Shown here one piece after another: positions 42,585-54,852 of a stretch of DNA of 64,000 nucleotides. The stretch comes from Synchiropus splendidus (taxonomy: Eukaryota > Chordata > Actinopteri > Syngnathiformes > Callionymidae): positions 9,463,001-9,527,000 of the forward strand of contig NC_071335.1 in NCBI RefSeq assembly GCF_027744825.2, written 5' to 3'. Numbering within the stretch: the stretch's first letter is position 1; each line of letters begins with the position of its first letter. The notes beneath the pieces were generated by a model, which did no database searches, was not told the DNA's origin, and saw nothing but the letters and a program-made list of their open reading frames with translations. The position numbers and the translations under genes are program-made.

Positions 42585-44075
42585 TCGAAGAAAGCATTTT
42601 GCCTCCATCCAGAAGGCTTCGTCAGTTCTAATGAGCTAAAGAAATACGGGTTAAAATACCAGAGGCAATGAGCAACGCAAAAATCCCTCTCAAGGGAAGA
42701 AAAACAGGCTAGGACAGCACTCCAGAAGGACAGCAATGTCACTATCCTACCAGAAGACAAAGGCAGAACAAACACATCTGACTATCACAGTAAGATGGAA
42801 AACCTGTTAAACGACAAAGACACATGAAGCCTTAAAAAGGGATCCCACCAACTCGTACAAGAAGATGGCGATTGACTGTCTGCAAAGACTTGAGAAGTCC
42901 AAATTATTGGACCGTTTCCTATCCTACGACTTATACCCAGGGGAAGAGCACCTTTAAGACCTATTGTCAGCAGCATTAATTCTGTGACATACAGCATTGC
43001 CAAGCATCTATCCACACTCTTGGCACCCGTTGGCAGGGCACAACACCCACCACATCATCAATTCAACAGTCTTTGCACAAAAGAAACAGGGAACTAAACT
43101 AGATGTGGATGAGACTACGGTCTCATATGATGTCGCGTCTCTTTTCACGTGTATCCCCACCAACGAAGCAGTCGGCGTGGTAAAAAGATATCTCAACCAT
43201 GATCTCAGTCTACCTGACAGAACCAGTCTCTCACCAGAGAACATATGTGAATTGCCTCACCACCACCTACTTTCCATACAATAGATCATTTTACAAACAA
43301 AAACACGGTTGTGCAATGGGCACCCCAGTGTCACCCATAGTTGCAACCTGTACATGGAAGAAGTTGAGAACGATGCTTTGGCTTCATGCAAGGGCACGCC
43401 ACCCAGCTGTTGGTTCAGACGTGTTGATGACACCTGGGTAATCTAAATCAAAAAATCTAATCAAAAAAGTAGTGGAAACTTGGTAGAAACTTGGTTCTGT
43501 GCAGTTGAAATAACTTGGAGTGATCAGAACATTGAGACATCGAGCTCAAAACACACCAGACAGAAGGAGCAGATTCACATCAGGAATGCTCTTCAAAGAT
43601 GTGGCACTGCAAGTGGGCCTTTACCAAAACATCAAAAGTGTCCAGCGTTGTAAAATGTCCAGCGTCGTAATGACAGTTATTCCCCACGAGGCCGGTGTCT
43701 CTGAGAAAGTCCGAAGAATCTTAAGCAAACAAAGTGTGGGTTCAGTTCAAACCATGCAACACATGAAGACAGAAACTCGTCCATACCAAGGACAAAACAC
43801 CTCACCACAAAAAGGAGTAATGTGGTTTATGCACTCCAGTGCAGCCAAGAGTGGGCTACATTCAGCATTTGCATTAATGGCCCATCTATACCCATCCCAA
43901 ACGGGCAGGGACCTATAAATACAACCCTCTTAGCATAATGCTGACCCCTTGTCACGCATCACACTGGATTGGTTCTACCCCTGTCCGTTAACACCTTTGC
44001 CCATTCAACAGGCCCAATATAAGCCTGAACTCCAACCCAGCTCATTAGAACTGACAAAGCCTTTGCAGGGAAATT
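42585..44075 (+). mobile_element. Penelope-like element with RT and GIY-YIG remains
   Basis: Coding text in broken frames. RT shows ETTVSYDVASLFTCIPTNEA at about 43110, YKQKHGCAMGTPVSPIVA near 43290 and WFRRVDDTW near 43412 (catalytic DD). The endonuclease part at 43520-43918 shows AGVSEKVRRILSK and later decayed GIY-YIG-type text. The 5' end holds CCAGAAGGCTTCGTCAGTTC at about 42610; the reverse complement of that text with changes (GAACTGACAAAGCCTTTGCA) is at 44050-44070 at the 3' end. The element therefore has short inverted ends, as reported for Penelope elements. Confidence 0.85.
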
Positions 44076-44079
44076 TTAG

Positions 44080-44680
44080 CCAATGTATTAAGCTAGGGCT
44101 AAGACCAGATTTACAATGTGTAAAATGAACAATCCTATTCAGTCAGATCACAAGCTTTTTCTGCATCCGATGATAGCTATTTCATGATTTTTAAATGTCT
44201 CTGCAAATTGAAAAACTCATGACTAACTTTAATTAAGCTGCTTTGGTGTGATGAGATTCAGGAGGGTGTGAGGTGGATTCTTAGACAAAGAACTTGAAAC
44301 ATTTTGTCTGTTGCAGATGGAGTACACACATGGCCCAACCAAAATTAAGCACAAAATCAGAAAGTGATGAGTCAAGTGATTGACTTGAAGCGGATTCCAA
44401 TGATGAACACAATGTAAACACTGCTCTGTCCTCAGGCAATAAGAAATCAGTGAGTTATTGGTAAAGTAAAAGTGAAATACTCGCGTCATTGAGCAAGAGG
44501 CAGGAATACACCATGGGCAGGTTGCCAGTCCATCACAGGGTTTATTTTTCCACCATGCCTGTTTTACTGTATAATGTAAGTGATCTTTTGAAATGGTGAA
44601 AGTGATATACTATTCCTTATTATTTATCCGTTGCTTAATGGTATATTAATGATACATTTATTCATTTGAACAACCCCAAC
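44080..44680. other. Unassigned DNA
   Basis: AT-rich, no supported coding region or repeat family that I can name. Confidence 0.4.
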
Positions 44681-44689
44681 AGCATCAGT

Positions 44690-45065
44690 GCTTAGCAAGT
44701 CTTTAAGTTCCACATTTTTTTGCTGTTGCGGGATAACGCCTGCCCGTTGCACTGAATTAGTCCGCCAGAGACATCTGTCTTGTACATGGAACAGGAACTT
44801 TCATCTGAGTTCTGGCAGGTGCCTGACACTCTCCCACTGTCAGCTGAGATTCCTCTGCACTCCAGCCTCGTCCATGACATGCTCACAAACAGTCCATGAC
44901 CAGGGTAAAAAGAGTTGGCTCTGATCCGACCTGCACATCTCTGGGTCCTGGAGACATACAGGTGCTGTATCACAGGGTGAGGAGATGACTCGATAACTGT
45001 GTAGAACTCGAACAGCAGCTTCACCGGCAGACATTGTTTCCTTAGCTGCCGCTAATAATAGCACT
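44690..45065 (-). pseudogene. LINE ORF2 3' end (Rex1-like)
   Basis: Minus strand from 45065: LAAAKETMSAGEAAVRVLHS in one frame and KLLFEFYTVIESSPHPVIQH in another. Then text encoding LQDPEMCRSDQSQLFLPWS and WTVCEHVMDEAG. This block (heart of the last part of a non-LTR reverse transcriptase gene) is very common in fish LINEs of the Rex1/Babar type. Several indels break the frame. No RT core remains. Confidence 0.55.
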
Positions 45066-45071
45066 CATAAG

Positions 45072-45137
45072 ATAATAACCCCCCTTCTTTTATATCAGGA
45101 AGGAAATGAAAATAATGCGGGGATTAGGGGAGCTACT
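45072..45137 (+). repeat. Maverick terminal-repeat fragment (relic E)
   Basis: AATAATAACCCCCCTTCTTT, then ATATCAGGAAGGAAATGAAA, then ATAATGCGGGG. This matches the inner part of the Maverick left terminal repeat near 6230-6280. The outer part is lost. Confidence 0.65.
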
Positions 45138-45974
<837 letters not shown>

Positions 45975-46494
45975 ATAAAGGTATAATAGCTGTTCCTAAG
46001 CCCTGCCCACACATCCAGAGTATTTAGGTGACCCTGAATCAGACCACATTTTACATCAGTTCAGCGGTAACCTTTGCTGTTGACCAGACCTTCCAGAACT
46101 TCCTCCAACTCCTTTCAACCAAACTCCAGTCTTGCCATGGATGCTTCTTCCTCTGCATGGCGTAGGTGAATATATATACGTATAAGTATTATAAAAAACG
46201 TGGAGCTACCAGACTTCAGCACAGTCAGAGCGGACAGAAACACGAGATCGTGTGGGAAGTGTATAGGAGTTGAAGGAATTGAATTATCGGTCCAGATAGT
46301 GCAAAACCCTTGAGGTAGCGCTAAACGCAAACTCGAGAAGACTCTGGATATCGAAATTATTGCCAAAAAAAGAGGACATCTCTATCTAGTTAGTGGGGAT
46401 ACAACTGATCAGCTTTGCTTCACAATCAGCCTCTTGTCTCCTCAATCCTAACCGTACGTATCAAGATTGTGTTGAGTTGGGGAGAGAATTGCAA
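45975..46494 (+). pseudogene. Maverick relic E: leader, first exon and polB start
   Basis: 45975-46170 matches copy B 7530-7715, including ATG 46137 (MDASSSAWR) and a GTGAATAT donor. A deletion of about 3 kb then joins it to text near the polymerase start: GIELSVQIVQ at about 46270, then AKRKLEKTLDIEII, then YQDCVELGRELQ. Ends near 46494 where retroviral DNA begins. Confidence 0.7.
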
Positions 46495-47685
46495 TTATTA
46501 AATTAACCGTGGTAACTTAATAATTAGCGTAATCAATCTATTTATCTGAAGTCACTACTCGTGATGTAATGTCCTTTACTGATCAGAGGCTCTTAGATTG
46601 ATTATAATACACTCCAAAGTAACGTGATCAAGACCAACGTAATTTTGTAGATTTATTTAAGAATAAAAGAACAGAAAGAAACAGCAAAGATGCAAAAGTA
46701 GAATGAGATGATCCCGACAATATCGCCATGGAAATGTAAACCAGTTATGAGGCAATGTCAATGCTGTATTAGACACGTGTGTAACTGATGGGAAAGTTAA
46801 GACGTTCTAGTCTCACTGTCAACCTCAGGCAAGTAATGATATTACTAAACCCCAACACACCAATCTGTGCAGAGATGACAAGCAGCGCCTCACTTTGGTG
46901 ATGTGTGGAGGGATAAACGGGATGGATGAGAGGGTGATGAGTCGACGAAGAAGGTCGGTCGGGAGATGAGGGAAGAGGCAGGCGGCTTTGGAGGGAAGCG
47001 TCCTGGTTCTCAGCGGGGTGATGAGGACCCGCGGCAGCAGGGGTGGATGGCACTCTCGGATCGTCTTCCGGACCGTCGAGGATCTTTCGTCGCAGACGGG
47101 GTGATCGTAGCGGCATCCAGCCCAAGGCGTATCTTTATCTCGTGCCAGGTGATTCACCGGTCTGAACAACCTTCTGGAGCTGTCGCCTTAATGACAAACT
47201 CTAAGTAGCTGAAGGTTGGTTGAAGTTGGACTCGTCACAGCTGCCGGCTGCGATCACGTGGTGTGGCAGGGCCGTTCCTGGAGGGAGCTCTGGCTTGGCA
47301 GAGGACGAGGGCGACGTGCAACTTTGAAGAAGTTCCTCAATCACTCTTACACTTGGATCTGTAGCGAGTAGAGCGCTGGCACGGCTTCAAGGGTGGAGGA
47401 GAAGCAGGAGTCAGGAGAAACAGGAGCCATCAAGGAAGTTGGTTGTAGGCAAGTTGATAGGAGGCGAAGGAGCAAGAAGAAGAAAAGAGGTGAACCTCTG
47501 TAAACTGGGTCTTTGAAGAGTCTCATTGCCCAGTTTTGATTGGTTGAAGGAGTTCCATCACCTATTGCTGATTGGACAAGGATTTCGAAGTCGGTCCTCC
47601 TCCTCCTCCCCTGATGAGGTCGTAAATCCTTTATTTGACAATAAAACATTACCCGAGTTGTAAAGTTGCTCACAATCTGTCAAAA
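46490..47685 (-). repeat. Candidate 3' LTR of the endogenous retrovirus
   Basis: Inferred from position between env and the Maverick junction. On the minus strand it would start TGACAGATTGTGAGC near 47685, just after GATGGGGAAG (short purine tract), and end TTAATAATTGCA near 46490. An AATAAA lies about 160 bases from the end. No second LTR is present to prove the borders. Confidence 0.4.
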
Positions 47686-48455
47686 CTTCCCCATCTCTAT
47701 TTAAGCATTCAAACGAGACCAAACACGATCATTCTAGCACATGAACATCTATAATGATTAATATAACAACCAGTTTAACATCACATGTTCAGGGCATCTG
47801 GTTTGCTTGAACATCCTGTGGGAATCATGGGTTAGATGGGAAACAAAGTCCAATTTCAGGAGGATACATTAACATACAAGTCTGTCTCTGTTCATCTGTG
47901 ACCTGGAAAAGGGGGAGCTGTGGGTGCCCCACCAAACTGGGTTCACGAGTTGGTCAGGGTTTTTTTTTTTTTTCCTCTTACGACACCCATCTTGGAATGT
48001 TCTCTGGTCTCTTCCCCCTTTGACCACTCAAACAATTTATGGTCCTTATCTGAGGGTTCACAACTCGGGGCTGATAATGGCATGGAGGGAACCTGAGCCG
48101 ATGTCTGAGTTGAGGTTACACATTGTTACACATGCCAGATATCAGGAGTTGATGTCTGCCTGCAGCTTAATGGTTGATGCCATTAAGCTGCATGCCAGAC
48201 AGGAAAAGGAAACTACAGGGGGTTAACAAAATAAAAGCACATAGAACAGACAAATAAGAGCACAGAGTGCAGAACGTGACAGTATATATGTATAGAGAGA
48301 GAGAGAAGAAGAAAAAATAATACTAATAAATCAGAATACCAAAAACCAACAAACGGAATGAAAACGAAACACCCGCATATATAAAAAGGTAGAACAAAAT
48401 AAAGATGAAGTGTCCTTCAGGGAGAGCCATCACAGTCAACTCTTTGTTCTACTGT
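47686..48455 (-). other. Retroviral 3' region between env and LTR
   Basis: No convincing gene. Follows the env stop on the minus strand. Purine/pyrimidine tracts near 47960 and 48010 could be alternative polypurine tracts, which would shift the LTR border. Confidence 0.35.
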
Positions 48456-49850
48456 TCAGGTGGAGCCCAACCTGGCATCTACCGGGAATTTTAGATTGTA
48501 ACCGTGGGAATTTGGGCAGAATCCTCCTCTAGATCGAAGAGGACTCCTTCTACAATCTGGGGTCTCTCTTCTTCTTCGTTGGAGTTCTGGTGTCTTTGGT
48601 TTGAACACCTTTGCACGTGAGCTCTTACATGCCTCTTTAAGATATTTCATTTTACGGAAGGAAAGGTAGGCTACCAGAAAGGTTAGGATATAACCTAAAC
48701 TTAGTGTGATGAGCATGGTATCGGCTCCTGACCAAACACGAGCTAAAGGTGGATTCGGGTTTCTCTGGGCATTGTCAATGTCTGGAAGCACGGAGTTGAT
48801 TGGGGCCAGGTTGACCGTTTGTGTCCCCTCGAACTTAATCTGTTAGTTCTGGACTGTGTTGAAAATTGTGTCCCCTGTGGGTTTGAGTCCACAGATGCCA
48901 GCAGACACATCCCGAATGAATGGTTTTCTGGGGCATAAATAGTGGATCTCTGTGGTGAGCGTGCACATTTTTGAATTTGGCGCTAAATACAAGGTGGGAT
49001 TACTGTCGTGGAAAGCCACCACCTCCGGAGTATTGACCTTCACGCCTGCGACCTCTCGCCAGGCTCCTACATCAACGTCTGAGTCTGTAAATATTTTGTG
49101 AATCTATGATTGGCATGGTGACCAGGAAGGATATTGCTCGATGTACGGATTGACATATTAGACCGTAGCACTGCCTAGCGCAAAAGCTAAGTGGATTTGT
49201 AGGGGTTTGACTGGACCTGTTAGGGTTTTCCGCATTAGCTGTTCAATGAGGTTTAGAGGGATCAGATAGGCTGGGATTTTGCTCATGGCTAAGGTGTCGA
49301 TAGACCAGCTAATTTCCCTGAACATATCCTTCATTATCATCATAGCAATTTGAGTATGAGCATAGACATTTTGGACAACAGATAAGAGTCTGTTCACGGT
49401 TTCTGTGGTATGGTTCAAGATCACATTGTGTGTGTTCAGCAACAAGATAGTACCTTTCATGGTCTGGCCTATGGTTTTGAGGTTGCGGATTTGGTCACTT
49501 AATTTGTCTCTGATCTTGGGGATTTCACGTAGTTCTGCGACCTGTTCTTTGACGTTTTTAGGACTGACCGCATTCATAGTGGACATTCCCACACCAAACA
49601 ATGAGCCCACGGCGGCGGCAGCCATAAGAAGGCCACCCATAAACCTTTTCGAATGCCCAGGTACGCGTCCAAGCACAGACTGGCTCACGGTAAACTTTTG
49701 TAGCTGTTGAAGCATGTGCGTAACATCTGCATTTGTGTGATCAATGGCTTCGCGGGTCCATGTCTGGCCTGCCGAACTGGTTTGGGCTGGGGGCGTTTTG
49801 GCATGGGTGCGATAAACACCCATTGGGTGTGGGTCCAGCAGTTGGTGATG
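48456..49850 (-). pseudogene. env: Retroviral envelope, mainly transmembrane subunit
   Basis: The 221-codon frame 49823-49158 holds a basic site (GHSKR), directly followed by a glycine/alanine-rich hydrophobic stretch at 49650-49580 (the likely fusion peptide), then a long heptad-like segment. A further frame piece covers 49043-48843 with several cysteines. The last frame, 48791-48456, has a membrane-spanning segment (LITLSLGYILTFLVAYLSF) and a basic tail. The surface subunit is largely missing. Frames differ between the pieces. It looks like a class I-type fusion protein of a fish retrovirus, lineage not determined. Confidence 0.65.
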
Positions 49851-50079
49851 AGCAGTCCGTGGCTCACGTGACTGAGCCTAGTGACAGCGTTATTTCTGAG
49901 CGTGGTTTAACACTGACCTTCCTTTTTGCGATTGCTCTCACCTGTTGCAACACATTCACTCAATTGTTCCTATCATAACCGAACGCGAAAACAGATATGG
50001 CACAGATGTGAGTGTAACAACTTACAATTTATATACATCCGGTAGAGAGACTCAACGAGGGTTTTCGTATCTGCCTATC

Positions 50080-51130
50080 CTAGTTATTATCTGATGTTTG
50101 GGTTTTGGAGATGTTGGGGGTATGGTGTGAAATTTGGTTTCGGTGGACCCACTTGAGAGGATTCTCCTCATCTGTTGTGGACTCTGATTTGGTAGGTGAC
50201 AGGCGACAGCTTGCTGGTGATCTTATATGGCCCTGACCATTTTGGAAGTAGTTTGCGGGAGATGCCCTGGTTTGCTTCTCGTCTCGTTCTACCAGGTTGG
50301 TTGAACAAGAAGTACCAAACTTTGTCTCCCACTTCAAACTAACTCTGGGACGGCTTTTGATCATAGTGGGCTTTGTTGGCCTCTGCGCTTTGTTTCAGGT
50401 GCTTTTGAGCGAACTGGAAGGAGATGAGCGTGTAGGTCTGCCATGTATTGGTGGGTTGTGTAGGCAGTAGCCACGCTTGCCTCTCCTGGCATGTACAGCA
50501 GGTGTAATGGAAGCGTCATTCGTCTGCCTGTCATTTCAAATGGGGAGATACCTGTGGATGCCTGGGGTGTAGCACGGATTGCCATGAGCACCAGAGGAAG
50601 TTTTACATCCTAGTCTTTATGATTGCTGCTCACAAACTTCTTAAGCATGTTCACAACCGTCTTGTTTGTGCGTTCTGCTTGCCCAGATGCGATGGGGTGG
50701 TGACTGATGTGTAATTGGGAATTGATTCCCAACAGTCTCCAGAGTTCCTGGATCACCTCTGCGGTGAAGCGGTTTCCCCTGTCGGAGTTCACCCGTGACG
50801 GGAGGCCGAACCTGGTAAACACGTGGTTCAAGAGTAGGTAGGCTATAGTTTGGGCTGTGTCATTTGGAGCAGGAATGCCCTCGACCCATTTTGTGAACGC
50901 ACACGTGACTGTGAGGAAGTATTTATTGCCTATTGGTAGAGTTGACCAGGGGTCCTACCCAATCGATTTGCAGGTCTGACCATGGGAATGCGAATCCCCT
51001 GTTTCTTAAGGGAGCTCTGTGATTAGGGTTAGTCGGTTGGAATTGACAGCATGTTAAGCCCCCTTTTATGTAGACAGCTACATCTTGATGCATGCATAGC
51101 CCGTAGGCTACTTGCTGTAGTGCATCAATG
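50080..51130 (-). pseudogene. pol: Retroviral integrase
   Basis: On the minus strand: LQIDWVGPL (first catalytic Asp, about 50975), then [18 protein letters not shown] (second Asp, about 50780), then [19 protein letters not shown] (catalytic Glu, about 50680). ATPQASTGISPFEMTGRR follows, and a C-terminal part to 50080. Frames change at about 50600 and 50360. The upstream zinc-binding part shows CCQFQPTN near 51040. Order and sequence style are retroviral rather than gypsy, because an envelope follows. Confidence 0.82.
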
Positions 51131-52281
51131 GTTGCTTTGACCCCTCTGTGACCTGCTCATTGTGCATCGTGTGCACATGTTAGCATCACCCCCCTTAGGC
51201 TCAGTGGAACTGCAAGTCGTGACGTGGCGTGTTCATCTGAGATGTAAACCGGCAAATTGTCAACCATGCGCAGATTGTTTTTGACCATGAGCCAGCGGGA
51301 CAGTTCCTTGTCCAGCAGGGTGTTAATGGGACTGGGGAAGTCATATTCATGGTCAGCTGTGAGGCTGCGAATGAGAGATGATAGGGTTGGATCATGGTTT
51401 TGCTGATGTATCAGGTCTGAGTTTTGAAAAACCGGGTCAAATGCCAAGTGTAAAGATGTTGTACTGCGTGGGGGTACTTTTGGACCGTTGGTGAGTTGTG
51501 ACCAACACTGCTGGCGTGGATTCCGTGGGGATCCAAGCAGGTTGAAAGCTCCACAGTTTCCCATGGAGCACCTTCTTTGGCCAATGTGTCTGTGAGGTCG
51601 AGAATGCATGAATGACCCCGTACCTTTTTCCAATACACACACGTCATGGGTGTTGACCATGTATTCAGACAGTGAATAGGTCTTTGTGTTTTACCGTTAC
51701 GTTTCCAGCCTGGAAGCTGGTAGAGAAAGGCTAAACGAGCATAATTGGAATCTGGGCAGATAACCATTTTTTTCACCTGTTTTTGGATAGCCATGTGTAG
51801 AGTGATCAAGATCCCTGCGATCTCTGCATATTGGGATGTTTGGGGACCCAGTAGGAAACTTTGAGGGTCAGATGGGTGTCACAAACCCACACTACACCCA
51901 CGCCCCCGTTTATCTCATCAGAACGGCGATAAGAGCAGCCATCGACATGTCTTCTCATCAAAGTGACTGTGGTTCATCCAGTAGTGGTGTGGTGACGTCT
52001 GGTGGTGAAGCTGCCACATCGGTGGTGCAGTTCTGACGGACTGCCAGGCCTGGTTTTTGGTTCTGTGCATAGTGCACCTGGACATTGTAGCTTTGCAACA
52101 TCATGAGCCAAGCTGCGATTCGAGCATTGGTAATGACGCCATCTCGAATGCGAGCTGGCAGGGCTTTTTCACAGTTTGTCTTTGTCGTATTTTTGATACA
52201 GTCCCACAGAGATGCAGTGAGCAGAGAACAGTGACTATAAAAATAATTTTTTGTCAGTATGTTAGACTGGGAGCAGTACAC
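51131..52281 (-). pseudogene. pol: Retroviral connection domain, RNase H and integrase N-terminus
   Basis: 52281-51958 encodes the tether after RT (ARIAAWLMMLQSYNVQVHYA). 51850-51530 encodes RNase H: ITLHMAIQKQVKKMVICPDS with catalytic Asp, NYARLAFLYQLPGWKRNGK, and TDTLAKEGAPW at the end. 51420-51157 encodes a linker with DLIHQQNHDPTLSSLIRSL leading to the integrase. Multiple frame changes. Confidence 0.75.
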
Positions 52282-52592
52282 AGGCGTTGTTTGAGTGTCT
52301 GCTCTTGCTCGTCACCCCATGAGAATATTGTGTACTTTTTCAAGAGCTCCGTCAGAGGTTGCGCAATGTCGGCATAGTCTTTAATGAATTGGCAAGAGTA
52401 ATTACAAACACTCAGATAACTGCGCAGGTGGGAGATATTGGACGGTGCCTTGATGTTTAAGACACCCTGGACCCGGCTGGATTGTGGCTCAATGCCATCA
52501 GGCGCAACAAATAAGTCCATGTAGTTCACCTTTTTGCGACAACATTGGCCTTTGAGAAGAAAGTGGAGGTAATCCATTGTTAATATCTCCAT
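52254..52592 (-). pseudogene. pol: Retroviral reverse transcriptase, C-terminal part
   Basis: Contains CCRKKVNYMDLFVAPDGIEP, then NISHLRSYLSVCNYSCQFIK and DYADIAQPLTELLKK, the RT thumb/connection region. The catalytic YxDD region, protease and gag are absent. The frame is cut at about 52580 by Maverick copy D, so the retrovirus is 5'-truncated. Confidence 0.82.
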
Positions 52593-52649
52593 TATGTACT
52601 ACAACAGCCTCCCTTCTAATTTCTAATTATTGGCTCGGTGGAAAACTTC

Positions 52650-52907
52650 CCGAAGACGTTTGGTGCTGAGGAGCTTGAGTAGTTGATGCGGGCAACTTTC
52701 GAAGACGATGACGTCCACGCGGATCCGTCGGCGGTGAATCCGAGAGCGCGGATTCAAGAGAGCAGCGCTGAGGTGATTTACCTTCCAGCAGCTCCGAACA
52801 CGCCGTCTATTATAATAATCGACAGCGAGGACGAGTTTACGGCGCCTCGTCTGGGACCCAGTACCGGAAATCAACCAACGAGGAGACATCAGCGCTCTGA
52901 GCCGTAA
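52650..52907 (+). pseudogene. SIM-motif exon, copy D
   Basis: Frame from 52683 reads RATFEDDDVHADPSAVNPRA, then SSAEVIYLPAAPNTPSIIII with DSEDEF following (SIM at 52809-52835), then RLGPSTGNQPTRRHQRSEP and a stop at 52905. This is the longest version of the SIM segment in the window. Compared with copy B, the exon shows a small frame difference at its 3' part, so the reading beyond HQR is uncertain. Confidence 0.55.
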
Positions 52908-53039
52908 GCGACGGTATAATTCGTCACAGAAGCCAGGACCGTCGCGAGTCATTGGTGAGAAGGAGACAGTAATTCTAATCATAATTACAGTAACTAGGTA
53001 AAGAATAACGATATTTATCAAGTGTATATACATGTGTAT

Positions 53040-53490
53040 GTGCGTGTGCATGAAAAGATCGCCTGGAACCTGGAAATCAGACACGACCGGGAAGTCGTCC
53101 GGACCCCGCGGAGTCGGGTCATTCATTGGAGGGGTCGCTTCTACTGTTTGACGGCGAGAGCAAAACATTCAGTTCAGTCAAAAAATAAAAAAGTATTTTG
53201 ACCACATTCTGTCGATGTGTTTTGAATTTAACTTCCAATGTTTTTTGTTTTATTCAACGCCTGTGCGTATGAAAACAGATGGTCAGTCAGAGGTCGGAGG
53301 AGTAGTGCGTTCACTCACGGATCCTTTCACTCACCAGACACCGCAGCTGATAGGTGAGAAAAACACATTTAGAGTGATAGTTTGTTTCACTACTGTATTT
53401 ATATATTTATTTATCACATGAAAACAGATAAAGGCGACGAGCACATCGTGCCTTCTACCTGCCGCTTCACCGCCTCCAACGTTTGGTAAG
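53040..53490 (+). pseudogene. Middle exons of the spliced gene, copy D
   Basis: Block near 53055-53152 (matching exon 5326-5436) has lost its GT donor (GGCGAGAGC). Block 53279-53352 after AAAACAG encodes DGQSEVGGVVRSLTDPFTHQ and ends before GTGAGAAA. Block 53429-53484 lies between AAAACAG and GTAAGATG. The order agrees with copy A' (5326-5774). Confidence 0.5.
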
Positions 53491-53689
53491 ATGTGAATCT
53501 CAATTTTTTCAACACATCTCTACCGTTCAGTATCAGCTGAATGTTCGCTATTATGTGTGTGGTTTAATGATGTGTCTGCACTTTGGTGTGTTAGAGCGTC
53601 AATGTGTCTGTTATCTGTAATGTGGTTTATCTGTGTTCTGGCTATGTGCTTTAGACGGTGTAACTATAGAAGGTGTTTGAGTAACTGTT

Positions 53690-53880
53690 GCTGCTAAGCG
53701 TCATTGTGATTTTACTATCCGTAATATGCTTTAACGGTTATGGCTTGAGGTCGCGATTACTATTTAAACTAACGATGGTAGCCACTAGAGGTCGTGATTT
53801 TACTAATTGTAATGCGCTTTAATGACAGTATACACTAGTGATTGGTGATTTACTATTTGTTTTTATGCTTTAAATGTCGA
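53690..53880. repeat. Intronic CCACTAGAGGTCG repeats, copy D
   Basis: Motif at 53782-53794, plus a decayed one near 53748 (GGCTTGAGGTCGCG), in the same intron position as 8700-8890 of copy B. Confidence 0.5.
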
Positions 53881-54173
53881 TCCTTAGTGGATCCCTACAT
53901 TGCGTTTTTTTTTTTCCGCTCTTTACCATTTGCTTCTGTTGTGATGATGGTTTCTCCCCGAGTATTGACACAGATGCTTGAATTGAATTGCTAGAAAACA
54001 ACTTGGCCGGTTATATGATTACGTAATTGTGTTTTTCTGCAGGTCGTATTTCATATTTTTCTCAACTTATTTTCATACTACTCTGCTTATATTCATATGA
54101 TGTTAACTGCTATCTGGGGTCTTGCTTCTAGATTGTATTTACATTTTGAATTGTTGCTGATATTCTGTTTCAG

Positions 54174-54741
54174 CTCTCCCTCCTGGGTCTTGGCCTTTGT
54201 GGGAGACATTGACACCGCTGGATCTACTATCTGAATCGTTCCCTGCTGAGGACTCGACGTCAACATCTCCTCCACCACCATCAACCTCAGACCGCCCCCG
54301 GACAGCGCCTCGGATACCGCCGCATCACCCCCCAATCAACCCCAGACTCTACCCCCTGCCCCCGAGCGCTCTGTCGCATCAGCCCAAGACCGACCCCAGA
54401 CTCAACCATCATCAACCCTCTTGCCGTTCTATACTGCAACAGCTACAGAACAGCTTGAATGCCGAGTACGTACGCTTGAACGACGTCTGCATCAACACGA
54501 GATACAAAGTCGTCATCTAGCGCGTCAAGCACGTAGATACCGACGGGTGACGAGAAATCTGCGAGAAGGTAAGATTAACTATTTCAACGAGTAATCAGCT
54601 GGGATGCATATGTCTTATATATTATCGTCGTTACAGAAATCGTCAGGAAGGACATCACAAATAAAGCGCTGGTGTCTGGAAAACCTGAGGCTCCAAAAAC
54701 TACAAGGACCTGGTGGCAACAGACGTCGTGGACTGACCTGA
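54174..54741 (+). pseudogene. Coiled-coil exon and last exon, copy D
   Basis: Exon 54174-54568 (acceptor TGTTTCAG, donor GTAAGATT) starts with WETLTP and has a long proline-rich part with NPRLYPLPPSALSHQP. In a second frame it encodes a coiled-coil stretch equivalent to LECRVRTLERRLHQ and an arginine-rich end. The last exon, 54637-54741, follows a GTTACAG acceptor and ends in a TGA at 54739. Small indels break the frame in the middle. Confidence 0.6.
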
Positions 54742-54852
54742 CTGAAGTTCAACCACAGTAAGGTCCATTTGGAGCCTCATTATTTAAAAGCAGCGCGGGT
54801 GATTGTGTTTTGATGTTGCTGTTGTGTTTATTAAATTATTTGTTATTACGTT

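Noticed and set aside
46769..47673. Minus-strand open frames in the putative retroviral LTR
   Set aside because: Proline/serine-rich translations without motifs; the position fits an LTR better than a gene.
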